Below are positions 1 to 8,199 of a stretch of DNA of 64,000 nt, piece after piece. Source of the DNA: Salidesulfovibrio onnuriiensis (GTDB lineage: Bacteria; Desulfobacterota; Desulfovibrionia; Desulfovibrionales; Desulfovibrionaceae); assembly GCF_008001235.1 (NCBI RefSeq), contig NZ_CP040751.1, positions 3,165,501 through 3,229,500 of the forward strand. The letters run 5' to 3'. Below the pieces are notes generated by a model. It saw only the letters and a program-made list of their open reading frames with translations, did not search any database and was not told the DNA's origin. The translations under genes and the position numbers were made by a program. The stretch's first letter is position 1, and each line of letters begins with the position of its first letter.

Positions 1-63
1 CAGCAATAACGCTGGCTGATTTTTCGGGACTCTTTCGTATTCCTGTTGAAATAAAGGGCGCAT

Positions 64-786
64 TTACTCCCGAGTCGGGTACTTGCCGCAGGCGAATTTC
101 GGCGATTCCGGACAATATCCGAGCTGCTCGCAGCGTGCGCCGCCCGTCCGGAATATGGCCGGAAGCTCCTGCTTGCAGAGGTCCAGCATCAGGTCGGCCA
201 TCCTGCGCACTTCCCATTGGGCGCGCATGCAGCAGCGCAGGTTGAAGAAATGGTGAAGACTGCGACAGTTCATGGTCATGACGACCTTGGTCTCGGCGGC
301 CTGGGGCAGCACAAAACGGGCGTCTTCATTGGCCTTGGTCTTCCTGCCATGGGCCACCAGGATATCCTTGAGGTCGCCGTAGGCGCTGCCCACCTCGTCC
401 ATGAAACGCTCGAAACGCTCACGGGCCTCGGGAATCTTGGCGATGGCCGGAGGCATGATATAATCCATGGTGTCGGTAACATAGCGCTGGCTCTGCTGGG
501 AATAGGAGGCAATACGGTGCCGCACGATCTGGTGCGAACAGGCGCGGGAAATTCCTTCCACGGCAAAGGTGAAGGAGACGTGCTCGATGGGACTGTCATG
601 CCCGGACTCCAGCACCTTGCCCACGAAATCGGCCTGGGTCTGCCTGTCGATCTCCCCGTCCAGCAGCTTGGGCCACATGTCCGCGGCAAAGCCCGCATGG
701 TAGCACTGGCGGAACGCCGCATAGATGAGGGACAGGGCATTGGGGGTGGAACTCAGCAATTCGACCCGCAGGTCTTTCTGGGGCAT
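64..786 (-). CDS. thyX: FAD-dependent thymidylate synthase ThyX
   Basis: Flavin-dependent thymidylate synthase: converts dUMP to dTMP with methylene-tetrahydrofolate as carbon donor and reduced FAD/NADPH as reductant, in the cytoplasm. The 240-residue protein carries the ThyX signature RHR-x7-S (R89 H90 R91 ... S99), followed by QRY. The length fits the family. The start at 786 is preceded by GGAGAA about six bases upstream. It is monocistronic as far as can be seen; the next gene on the same strand is 84 bases upstream. ThyX in place of ThyA is common in anaerobes. Identification is firm. Confidence 0.97.
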   Translation of the reverse strand: MPQKDLRVELLSSTPNALSLIYAAFRQCYHAGFAADMWPKLLDGEIDRQTQADFVGKVLESGHDSPIEHVSFTFAVEGISRACSHQIVRHRIASYSQQSQRYVTDTMDYIMPPAIAKIPEARERFERFMDEVGSAYGDLKDILVAHGRKTKANEDARFVLPQAAETKVVMTMNCRSLHHFFNLRCCMRAQWEVRRMADLMLDLCKQELPAIFRTGGARCEQLGYCPESPKFACGKYPTRE

Positions 787-870
787 ATATGATTCTCCGT
801 ATGTTTTCGTTTGATGGAAACAGCCCTATACCCAAATCGCCCGGGAATGTCATTCGGGCCCGGCAGGGGC

Positions 871-1410
871 CTACCAGGCGACCTTTTCCAGCACGTCCCC
901 GGCCAGATCTTCCGAGGGACTTCCGGCCTGCAGTATGAAATGCAATGCCCGCATGAAATGCGGCTCAACCGCCTCCAGCCGCGCGGCAACGCCCTGCTGG
1001 ATCGTCTCCACGTCTTCCCGCCCGGCCTGCCGGGCAATCCGCCGCGCCAGCACCCCGGCGTCGGCCATAAGATAGAAGACCTTGCCCGCGCCGCCTATGG
1101 CGACGACCGACGCCTCGTCATCAAACAGGGCATCGTCCAGCACCACCACGGAAGGTCCGCCCGCCAGGGCGTCCCGCAGGGAATTGCCGTCCAGAACGTC
1201 CCGCACCGGCAGTCCCAGCCGTTCCGAGAGGATACCGGCCAGCGCCCTGCGCCCGCTTCCGGGGAGCCCGGCCAGAAGCAGGGTCCCGGTGGCGTTCCAC
1301 ATGGCCGCGAAATCCTCGCGCCGTTCGCCCTTGCCAAAGGTCCTGCACTTGTCGGCCTCGGCCACTTCCGCCTTTTCCTTGATGAAATGATCATATTTAT
1401 GCTGAATCAT
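871..1410 (-). CDS. shikimate-kinase-like P-loop protein, degenerate
   Basis: A 179-residue cytoplasmic protein with the size and layout of a shikimate/adenylate-kinase-like P-loop NTPase. A hydrophobic strand leads into GLPGSGRR (residues 48-55), then LGLPVRDVLDG and a later VVVLDD strand. The Walker A lysine and Ser/Thr (GKS/T) are replaced by RR, so normal ATP binding is doubtful. The start at 1410 is chosen because GGAG lies seven bases upstream; an in-frame upstream extension to 1485 has no such site and an unlikely composition. It is divergent from the phospholipase-like gene at 1497. Probably a paralogue of AroK/AroL that has lost or changed its activity; the real function is unknown. 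Confidence 0.6.
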   Translation of the reverse strand: MIQHKYDHFIKEKAEVAEADKCRTFGKGERREDFAAMWNATGTLLLAGLPGSGRRALAGILSERLGLPVRDVLDGNSLRDALAGGPSVVVLDDALFDDEASVVAIGGAGKVFYLMADAGVLARRIARQAGREDVETIQQGVAARLEAVEPHFMRALHFILQAGSPSEDLAGDVLEKVAW

Positions 1411-1496
1411 GTTGTTCTCCAGGCGTTCGGTCAGTAAAAAAGATGGATGAGGACAACAGGTAAGAACAAAACCGGCCGCGCGCAACCCCGAAAACC

Positions 1497-2459
1497 ATGC
1501 CCAAGGAACTGACGCACTTTCTCATGGCGGAAAAAACCGCTGAAGACCTTGCCCTGTCCCGGCTGGGTGGGGCCGGCCGCGCCCAAAGACACGCCCTGCT
1601 TTTCGGCTCCGTCTTTCCGGACATTCTCTACTACTCCGCGCGCAGGCTCCCGGATGGCATCCCCGGCCTGCCGGAAAGAATGCACGGCAAGCAGGGGGGA
1701 CTGGACTTCCTGCGCATGCAGGCCGACCTCCTGCGCGAACAACCGGAAAACCAAACCAGGGCCGCCCTGCTCCTGGGCATGATCTGCCACGTAAGCCTGG
1801 ACGAAACCCTGCACCCCCTGGTGGGATATTTCACCGAATCCAGCCCGGCCCCCACTACGCAACAGCGCAGCCTCATCACCCAGCGTCACCGCGCCCTGGA
1901 ATCGCTCATAGACATGGTGCTCTGCCCGGAACGCATCGGCTCGAAAAAATTCTCCCTGAAAACCATCGGCGGGCAGGACGCCCGGCGCTTTCTCGCGGAC
2001 CTCCCCCTGGCGGACATGGCCCGTGAAGCCGCAACAACCGTCGACACCCTGACCAGGGCGTTTGCCTCCTCCTGGACAAGCTACCGCCGTCTGCAGCGCC
2101 TCTGCGTTTCGCAGCTCCTGGCCCGCTGCGCATACGGCATAGGGCACCTGCTCCCCGATGCCGCGCGGGAGATCATCGCCCTGCTCTATGCCCCGCAGCT
2201 CAGGGGCCAGGCAGGCATCCTCGGCGGAACCGTCCAATTTCGCCACCCGGAAACAGGTGAAAGCGTTGCCGCCCCCCTTGCCAAGCTCATGGACAAGGCA
2301 GTGGTCAGGGCCGCGCAACTGGCCGGGGAAACGGAGGAATACCTGAAGGGTGGTTCATTCCCGGCAGCTCTTCCCAATCCCTGCGCCGGGCTCTGCGGGG
2401 AACTTCGATTCTTTGCAGATCCTCCCGTTCCCCGCCTTTTCCGCGAAGACACCTTATAA
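1497..2459 (+). CDS. zinc-dependent phospholipase C family protein
   Basis: A 320-residue protein with the pattern of the zinc-dependent phospholipase C/S1-P1-nuclease-like fold. An N-terminal THF (H7), H32 before FGSVFPDILYY (D42) and a second cluster H98-x3-D102-x3-H106 (CHVSLDETLHP) are the likely zinc ligands. No signal peptide is visible, so it is probably cytosolic, like many bacterial members of this family whose substrate is unknown. The start lacks a strong ribosome site. It is divergent from the kinase-like gene with 86 bases between. Family assignment is fair; phospholipase activity itself is not demonstrated by sequence. Confidence 0.7.
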   Translation: MPKELTHFLMAEKTAEDLALSRLGGAGRAQRHALLFGSVFPDILYYSARRLPDGIPGLPERMHGKQGGLDFLRMQADLLREQPENQTRAALLLGMICHVSLDETLHPLVGYFTESSPAPTTQQRSLITQRHRALESLIDMVLCPERIGSKKFSLKTIGGQDARRFLADLPLADMAREAATTVDTLTRAFASSWTSYRRLQRLCVSQLLARCAYGIGHLLPDAAREIIALLYAPQLRGQAGILGGTVQFRHPETGESVAAPLAKLMDKAVVRAAQLAGETEEYLKGGSFPAALPNPCAGLCGELRFFADPPVPRLFREDTL

Positions 2460-2536
2460 ATTTCAAAACCCTGTTGCGGCAAAGCAACCGCTGGTATATC
2501 ATCTGCCAACTGCCAATGATTAAAAGGAGTTGCTTT

Positions 2537-3355
2537 ATGAAAAAATACATCTTCATCGGCTTGGGGGTGCTGCTCGTGGCGCTCATCGGCCTGATCGTCG
2601 CGGCCGTGCTCAACCTGGGAACCATCATCAAGGTCGCCGTGGAGGAAGTGGGTCCGAGACTGACCCAGTCCGAAATCAAACTCGGTTCCGCAGACATTTC
2701 CTTCCTGTCCGGCTCCGGCGGTCTGGACGACCTGTACGTCGGCAACCCCAAGGGATTCACCGCGCCCAGCGCCATCGAGGTGGGCAGCATCAAGATGAGC
2801 GTGGACAAGGATTCCCTGACCAAGGACACCATCATCATCAAGAAGATCGAGATCCTGTCTCCTGAAATCACGTACGAGAAAAAGGGAAGCACCGACAACT
2901 TCAAGACCCTGATCGCCAACGTGAACAAGGCCGTTGCCAGTGAAAAGAAGGAAGAGAAAAAGGAAAGCGCCGCCAAGGATGAAGGCGGCAGCGAGAAGAA
3001 CGTGATCATCGAAAACCTGATCATCAAGAACGGCAAGGTCAACCTGGCCGGGGGAATGCTCAAGACCTTCGGTGACAAGGGCATGAACATCGCCCTGCCC
3101 GACATCCATCTCAAGGACATCGGCAAGAAGAAAAAGACCACCTTTGCCGAGGCCTTTGCCCTGGTGCTGAATGAAATGACCAAGGGCATCGGATCATCGG
3201 TGGGCGACGTTGCCAAGACCCTGACCGAGGGCGCGACCAAGGCCCTGGAATCCGGCAAGGACGCCCTGCAGGGCGCCACCGAAGGCCTTCAGAAAGGCGA
3301 CACCAAGGGACTTGAGGATGCCGCCAAGGGAATCAAGAGCATCTTCGGCGACTAA
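2537..3355 (+). CDS. AsmA-like membrane-anchored protein
   Basis: A 272-residue protein beginning with a lysine-led transmembrane helix (residues about 4-25) and continuing as a predicted periplasmic beta-rich segment. That segment has repeated AsmA-type wording (ITYEKKGSTDNFK, ENLIIKNGKVNLAGG), a lysine/glutamate-rich stretch near residues 135-155, and a C-terminal amphipathic helical region. AsmA-type proteins act in envelope lipid or outer-membrane homeostasis; this short member would be an inner-membrane-tethered periplasmic protein. The start at 2537 has AAGGAG seven bases upstream, which decides it over the in-frame ATG at 2474. A terminator follows at 3376. Confidence 0.65.
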   Translation: MKKYIFIGLGVLLVALIGLIVAAVLNLGTIIKVAVEEVGPRLTQSEIKLGSADISFLSGSGGLDDLYVGNPKGFTAPSAIEVGSIKMSVDKDSLTKDTIIIKKIEILSPEITYEKKGSTDNFKTLIANVNKAVASEKKEEKKESAAKDEGGSEKNVIIENLIIKNGKVNLAGGMLKTFGDKGMNIALPDIHLKDIGKKKKTTFAEAFALVLNEMTKGIGSSVGDVAKTLTEGATKALESGKDALQGATEGLQKGDTKGLEDAAKGIKSIFGD

Positions 3356-3375
3356 GTCTGGTTGCCGTCAACCGC

Positions 3376-3402
3376 AAGGCCGTCCTTCGGGGCGGCCTTT
3401 TT
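3376..3402 (+). terminator. intrinsic terminator after the AsmA-like gene
   Basis: Ten-base stem (AAGGCCGTCC / GGGCGGCCTT, one G-T pair) with a TTCG tetraloop followed by TTTTTC, 20 bases after the stop codon. Confidence 0.85.
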
Positions 3403-3449
3403 CGTTCTCCCGCCTTGCCGGAAAACAGGCAATCCTGTAAAGAAGCTGA

Positions 3450-5123
3450 ATGGATACCTCCCCCCAGCCCCAATACATTGCGGCCCCCGTGCTTGACGGC
3501 GGCGCGCTTGCGGACATCCGCATCACGGTGGCCGGCAAGGTGTGGCACATGTGGGGAAAGAACGGCGCGGACAGGGAACGCTCGCTCGCGGAAGCAGTCC
3601 CTGAAGGTACCCTACCGCTCCTTCTGGGGGCGGGTCTCGGGCACTGCCTCCGCGAACTGGCTTCCCGGGGCCCGGTGGCCGTGGTGGACAGGGAACCATT
3701 CCTGCGCGAACTCGCCGGGATCGACGCAATCCCTGCAAACGTCACCCTCATCAGCACGCCGGATACGCAGATCGCGCTCAAGGAGGTGCGGGCATGGCGG
3801 GCCGCCAACGGCAACCTGCCGCTTCACCTGGTGCGCATCCCCCTGTACCAGCGCCTGTCCCCCGACCATTACGGGCTCACGGCCAAAACACTGGAAAGCG
3901 AAAACCGATCGGATTTCTGGGCCAGGGCCAACTATCCCAAATTCAGACAGACCAAGCCGCGCATTCTCTTTTTGCGCGCCGACTATTTCCTGAGCAACGA
4001 GATCGAAACGGCGTTGGGCAAGCTGGAAATCCCTTTCCAGGCACTGCCGGTGGGAACCGGAGGAGCGGCAGGCAATGACTATGTCGAATCCCTGCTGGAA
4101 AGCATCCTCCAGTTCAAGCCGGACTTCGCCCTCACCGTGAACCATTTCGGCCTGGACCGGGAGGGCAAGATAACGGGCCTTCTGGAAAGGATGGGACTGC
4201 CCCTGGCCTCCTGGTTCGTGGACAACCCCCACCTGATCCTCTACCGCTACCAGGGCCTGGACGCCGCCAACGTGGCCCTGTTCTCCTTTGACGCCTTCAA
4301 GCTCGACATCCTGCGGGACCGGGGATTCAGGCACGTGCACTATCTGCCCCTGGCCACGGATCCGGACCGCTTCAGGCCGGGCATGCCCGGCAAGCCGGAA
4401 TGGCGGGCCGAAGTCTCCTTTGTGGGCAATTCCATGACCACGGCGGTAAATGAAACCCTCAAGGCCGCGCGCCCCTCCCCCCTGCTGCGCGACCAGTACA
4501 CGAGTATTGCGTCGGATTACGGGGCCTCCGCCGAGACCTCGGTAACCCGGTTCATACAGGCCAACCACCCGGAACTCGCGGAAGAGATTGCCGCAGCAAC
4601 CAGCATTGAGCGGCAGCTGGCCCTGGAAAGCCTCATCACCTGGGAGTCCACCCGGCAGTACCGGCTGAAATGCGTCCGCCAAACCCTGGGGCACACTCCG
4701 CTCATCGCCGGGGACAATGCCTGGAAACGCCTCCTGCCCGGCGACGGCTCCTGGCGCTACCACCCCACGCTCAATTACTACGGAGAACTTCCGGCCTTCT
4801 ACCCCAGCTCCACGATCAGCTTCAACTGCACCAGCCTGCAGATGAAGGGAGCGGTGAACCAGCGGGTCTTCGACGTGCCCGCCTGCGGCGGGTTCCTGCT
4901 CACCGATCACCGCGAGCAGATGGAAAGCCTGTTCTCCCCGGGCTCGGAAATAGCTATATATAATGATACGGATGAAATTCCCCACCAGCTGGAACGCTAC
5001 CTCCAGGACCGGGACAAGCGACGAGCCATGGTCGAAAGGGCCCGGAAACGCATCCTGGCCCGCCACACCTACCAACACCGCATTCAGGAGCTCTGCCGCA
5101 TCATGCGCGAGACCTTTTCGTGA
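3450..5123 (+). CDS. CgeB-type glycosyltransferase
   Basis: A 557-residue cytoplasmic glycosyltransferase of the GT-B/CgeB type. After a less conserved N-terminal domain (about 1-165), FLRADYFLSNEIETALGKL opens the DUF3880-like Rossmann half. SWFVDNPHLI and YLPLATDPDRFRP are typical inner motifs, and CGGFLLTDHREQM near residue 478 marks the C-terminal nucleotide-sugar-binding half. It lies directly upstream of flagellin on the same strand, which suggests flagellin glycosylation; in related bacteria such genes also act on other surface glycans. The ribosome site is weak (AAGAAG). Sugar donor and acceptor cannot be read from the sequence. Confidence 0.75.
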   Translation: MDTSPQPQYIAAPVLDGGALADIRITVAGKVWHMWGKNGADRERSLAEAVPEGTLPLLLGAGLGHCLRELASRGPVAVVDREPFLRELAGIDAIPANVTLISTPDTQIALKEVRAWRAANGNLPLHLVRIPLYQRLSPDHYGLTAKTLESENRSDFWARANYPKFRQTKPRILFLRADYFLSNEIETALGKLEIPFQALPVGTGGAAGNDYVESLLESILQFKPDFALTVNHFGLDREGKITGLLERMGLPLASWFVDNPHLILYRYQGLDAANVALFSFDAFKLDILRDRGFRHVHYLPLATDPDRFRPGMPGKPEWRAEVSFVGNSMTTAVNETLKAARPSPLLRDQYTSIASDYGASAETSVTRFIQANHPELAEEIAAATSIERQLALESLITWESTRQYRLKCVRQTLGHTPLIAGDNAWKRLLPGDGSWRYHPTLNYYGELPAFYPSSTISFNCTSLQMKGAVNQRVFDVPACGGFLLTDHREQMESLFSPGSEIAIYNDTDEIPHQLERYLQDRDKRRAMVERARKRILARHTYQHRIQELCRIMRETFS

Positions 5124-5222
5124 GCACAAGAACAACAATTCTTTTATTGCGACCAATTACAGACAGTTTTTCCTACCACATCCCCTTCTCCTTCCCGACT
5201 CGATTCAGCCGGGGCCATAAAG

Positions 5223-5238
5223 ATTCACCCGGGTGAAT
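5223..5238. promoter_or_regulatory. 16-bp perfect palindrome upstream of the flagellin promoter
   Basis: ATTCACCCGGGTGAAT is its own reverse complement and ends 19 bases before the -35 element of the fliC promoter. It is followed by an A-run and not a T-run on the plus strand. An operator for an unidentified dimeric regulator is the simplest reading; a terminator-like role is weaker because of the missing U-tract. Confidence 0.4.
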
Positions 5239-5257
5239 AAAAAAACAAAAACAATCC

Positions 5258-5284
5258 TAAAGTTTTCCTCCAGGCGGCCGAAAA
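5258..5284 (+). promoter_or_regulatory. sigma-28 (FliA) promoter of fliC
   Basis: TAAAGTTT, 11 bases, GCCGAAAA. This matches the FliA consensus TAAAGTTT-N11-GCCGATAA at all but one position. It implies a transcript start near 5292 and a leader of about 80 bases before the flagellin start at 5371. Confidence 0.88.
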
Positions 5285-5333
5285 GTAGAACAAATAGGAA
5301 GTGGAAATCGGCCCCACGGGTGGGCTGATATCA

Positions 5334-5347
5334 CGGCAAGGAAGCCG
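5334..5347 (+). promoter_or_regulatory. CsrA-type hairpin 1 in the fliC leader
   Basis: CGGC-AAGGAA-GCCG: a four-base stem presenting a hexaloop of the ANGGAN type, the classic CsrA recognition element. It lies about 25 bases before the start codon. Confidence 0.55.
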
Positions 5348-5354
5348 CGAACAA

Positions 5355-5368
5355 TTTCAAGGAGGAAA
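5355..5368 (+). promoter_or_regulatory. CsrA-type hairpin 2 over the fliC Shine-Dalgarno
   Basis: TTTC-AAGGAG-GAAA: the ribosome-binding site AAGGAGG sits in a hexaloop of the ANGGAN type just before the ATG at 5371. Occupation by CsrA would block initiation, as known for Bacillus subtilis hag. Confidence 0.55.
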
Positions 5369-5370
5369 GT

Positions 5371-6288
5371 ATGTCCCTCGTTATTAACCACAACTTGATG
5401 GCGATGAACGCCTCTCGTAACCTGTCGTCCTCTTACAGCTCGCTTGGTGTGTCCACCAGGCGCCTGTCCTCCGGCCTTCGTGTCGGTACGGCTGCGGACG
5501 ACGCCGCAGGCCTGGCGGTTCGCGAACTCATGCGCGCAGACATTTCGTCTCTGCAGCAGGGTATCCGTAACGCCAACGATGGTATTTCCCTGATCCAGAC
5601 CGCGGACGGCGCGCTTTCCGTCATCGACGAAAAGCTCATCCGCATGAAGGAACTGGCAACCCAGGCAGCAACCGGTACCTACAACTCGGACCAGCGCCTG
5701 ATCATCGACTCCGAATACCAGGCCATGGCTTCGGAAGTCACCCGAATCGCCAACTCCACTGACTTCAACGGCATCTACCTGTTGAACGGTGCGCTGTCCG
5801 GCGAAAACTCCGACCACAACGGTGCAGGCCTGCTGTCCACCGGTCCGCTGAAGGTCCACTTCGGTACCGGCAACGACTGCGCGGAAGACTACTACTACAT
5901 CGCCATCGGCACCTCCACCGCCTCCGCCCTTGGTCTCGGCCACGACGCCGCAGCCAAGACCGGTTCCGGTTCCACCGCCAATGCCGGTAAGACCATCTCC
6001 ACGCAGGAACTGGCCCAGGCATCCCTGGCTGCAGTCCAGAGCGCAATCGTCTCCAAGGACAAGATCCGCGCTAACCTGGGTGCCCTGCAGAACAGGCTGG
6101 AAAACACCGTGAGCGTCCTCGAGATCCAGGCTGAAAACGTTCAGGCCGCTGAATCCCAGATCTCCGACGTTGACGTGGCAACCGAAATGACCGAATTCGT
6201 GCGTCAGCAGATCCTGTCGCAGTCCGCAGTCAGCATGCTGGCACAGGCCAACTCCCTGCCGAGGATGGCCATGTCCCTCATCGGCTAA
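5371..6288 (+). CDS. fliC: flagellin
   Basis: Flagellar filament protein, exported by the flagellar type III apparatus. The 305 residues have the conserved N-terminal D0/D1 helices (INHNLMAMNASRNL, LSSGLRVGTAADDAAGLAV, DFNGIYLLNG near 130) and the C-terminal D1/D0 pair (LGALQNRLE, NVQAAESQISDVDVA, ending QANSLPRMAMSLIG). Only a short variable middle (about 140-215) lies between, so the outer domains are small. The start is clear (AAGGAGG). Its own sigma-28 promoter, two CsrA-type hairpins and a following terminator make it a separately controlled late flagellar gene ahead of fliD-fliS. Confidence 0.97.
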   Translation: MSLVINHNLMAMNASRNLSSSYSSLGVSTRRLSSGLRVGTAADDAAGLAVRELMRADISSLQQGIRNANDGISLIQTADGALSVIDEKLIRMKELATQAATGTYNSDQRLIIDSEYQAMASEVTRIANSTDFNGIYLLNGALSGENSDHNGAGLLSTGPLKVHFGTGNDCAEDYYYIAIGTSTASALGLGHDAAAKTGSGSTANAGKTISTQELAQASLAAVQSAIVSKDKIRANLGALQNRLENTVSVLEIQAENVQAAESQISDVDVATEMTEFVRQQILSQSAVSMLAQANSLPRMAMSLIG

Positions 6289-6319
6289 CGGTAGAATCGG
6301 CTCAATTCAAACACAAGGC

Positions 6320-6353
6320 GGCCGGACAGTCCTCGGGGCTGTCCGGCCCTTTG
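6320..6353 (+). terminator. intrinsic terminator after fliC
   Basis: Perfect ten-base stem GGCCGGACAG / CTGTCCGGCC with a nine-base loop, followed by CTTTGCTT; it separates fliC from the sigma-54 promoter of fliD. Confidence 0.85.
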
Positions 6354-6359
6354 CTTAAA

Positions 6360-6375
6360 TGGCACCGCCCTTGCA
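6360..6375 (+). promoter_or_regulatory. sigma-54 promoter of fliD-fliS
   Basis: TGGCAC-CGCCC-TTGCA is an exact match to the sigma-54 -24/-12 consensus (TGGCAC-N5-TTGCW), giving a start near 6386 and a leader of about 40 bases before fliD. Confidence 0.88.
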
Positions 6376-6428
6376 GAACAATGAGCGTATGAAAAGCATC
6401 CGGAAAAATATTCCCATGAGGGGTTTCC

Positions 6429-8171
6429 ATGGCTAGCGATCTCATTTCAGGGCAAATATCCTTCGCCGGGCTCGGAAGCGGCACGGACTTCAGCGCGTTG
6501 ATCGAAGGCTTGATCAACATCGAGAAGCGGCGCATCACTTCGCTTCAGACCTGGAAGCAGACCTGGGAAGACAAGGTCACGGAATTCAAGGACCTGAACA
6601 GCAAGATGCTCAACTTGCGCACCACGCTCCAGAAGATGGACACGGTCAACGAATTCCTGGCCAAGACGGTCTCCAGTTCCAACACGTCCGTCCTGACAGC
6701 GACGGCCAGCGGCGATTCCGCATCCAGCACCCACTCCGTCGAGGTGCACAGCCTGGCCACCAACGAGGTGTTCATCACCACCTCGGGCACCAGTTCCCTG
6801 TCTTCGTCGGTGACCTCCGCAAATACGAACCTGACCTTTTCCTACGCGGGCACCACGTACACGCTGAGCAACATTTCCGCAGGGACAACCATGCAGGAGC
6901 TGGTCAACCGGATCAATTCCGACACTGCAACCAAGAGCCACATCGAGGCCTCCTACCTCTATGACGGCACCACCTACCATCTCCAGCTGACCGGCAAGGA
7001 CATGGGGGCGGACAACCAGATCGTCATTTCCAACACGGGTTCCCTCATCTTCGGCGTGTCCGACTTCACCGAAACCCAGAACGCCACCAACGCCCAACTC
7101 AGGGTCAACGGATTCCCGTCCGCGGCGGGCGGCTACATCGAGCGCTCCACCAACACCATCACGGACATCATCGAGGGCGTGACCCTCAACCTGCAGAGCG
7201 CAAGCCCGGGAACCAGCGTCACCGTCAAGGTCGCCACGGACACCACCGCCGTAAAGGAAAACATCCGGAGCTTCGTGGACAGCGTCAACGAAATCCGCAA
7301 GAAGATCCTGGACATAACCAACGTGGACACTTCCACGGACGACGTCAAGGGCTCGATCCTCACCGGCAACTACGGCATCCAGATGATCCAGCAGGACCTC
7401 AACGACCTTCTGGCCAGCAAGGGACTTGCCTTCGAGTACTACGACAGCGACACTGGCGCGGGCGACTACTACACCTCGCTCGGGCAGATCGGCATCTACA
7501 CGGATACGGACAAGGGTTCGGAAACGTTCGGCCAACTGCTGATCCTGGAGGACACCACCGACCCCGACCTGAAGTTCAAGACGCTGGACTACGCCCTGGC
7601 AAACCACCCGGACGATGTTGCCTACCTGTTCTCGGCCAAGCTGGATGGGGAAAGCGCCTCCTCGGACCTGACCTTCGTGGACGTCATCGAAGGCATGACC
7701 TCGGCCGGGGTGCACGAGGTCAGCATCATTACCAGCAACACCGGCATTTCCTCGGCCACCATCAACGGCGAGCCCGTCAGCATCTCCGCGGACGGACTGA
7801 CCATTACGGGCAGCTACGGAACGGCCGCCGCGGGTCTTTCGGTCAAGCTGTCCAATTTCCAGGCCAATACCACCATCAACGGCGAAATCAACGTCAAGAA
7901 CGGCAAGGTCAATGAACTCATCGACGAATTGGGCGACCTGACCAAGGAATACAACGCCTTCACCAAGGACGGCGGCCCGCTCAACGTCTTGGTGCACAAC
8001 TATGGCGACATCATGGACAGCATCGATGACAAGATAGCCTTTGAGACCGCGCGGATCGCCACCAAGGAACAGCGGCTCAAACTCAAATTTTCCAGGCTGG
8101 ATACCGTGCTGCAGAAGTACGCGGGCATCCAGACGTCACTCAACAGCCAACTGGCGCAGTTGAACCAGTAA
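6429..8171 (+). CDS. fliD: flagellar filament cap protein FliD
   Basis: Filament-capping protein (HAP2) that sits at the growing tip and promotes flagellin polymerisation. The 580 residues begin with the FliD N-terminal motif (SFAGLGSGTDFSALIEGLI) and coiled-coil segment. A long Ser/Thr-rich D2-D3 body follows, and the protein ends with the heptad helix typical of FliD_C (ETARIATKEQRLKLKFSRLD, then a Gln/Leu-rich tail). The start has GAGGGG upstream. It is transcribed from the sigma-54 promoter at 6360, with fliS 28 bases downstream. Confidence 0.96.
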   Translation: MASDLISGQISFAGLGSGTDFSALIEGLINIEKRRITSLQTWKQTWEDKVTEFKDLNSKMLNLRTTLQKMDTVNEFLAKTVSSSNTSVLTATASGDSASSTHSVEVHSLATNEVFITTSGTSSLSSSVTSANTNLTFSYAGTTYTLSNISAGTTMQELVNRINSDTATKSHIEASYLYDGTTYHLQLTGKDMGADNQIVISNTGSLIFGVSDFTETQNATNAQLRVNGFPSAAGGYIERSTNTITDIIEGVTLNLQSASPGTSVTVKVATDTTAVKENIRSFVDSVNEIRKKILDITNVDTSTDDVKGSILTGNYGIQMIQQDLNDLLASKGLAFEYYDSDTGAGDYYTSLGQIGIYTDTDKGSETFGQLLILEDTTDPDLKFKTLDYALANHPDDVAYLFSAKLDGESASSDLTFVDVIEGMTSAGVHEVSIITSNTGISSATINGEPVSISADGLTITGSYGTAAAGLSVKLSNFQANTTINGEINVKNGKVNELIDELGDLTKEYNAFTKDGGPLNVLVHNYGDIMDSIDDKIAFETARIATKEQRLKLKFSRLDTVLQKYAGIQTSLNSQLAQLNQ

Positions 8172-8199
8172 GACTCTTATAAAGGGAAGGAGCGGGAGC

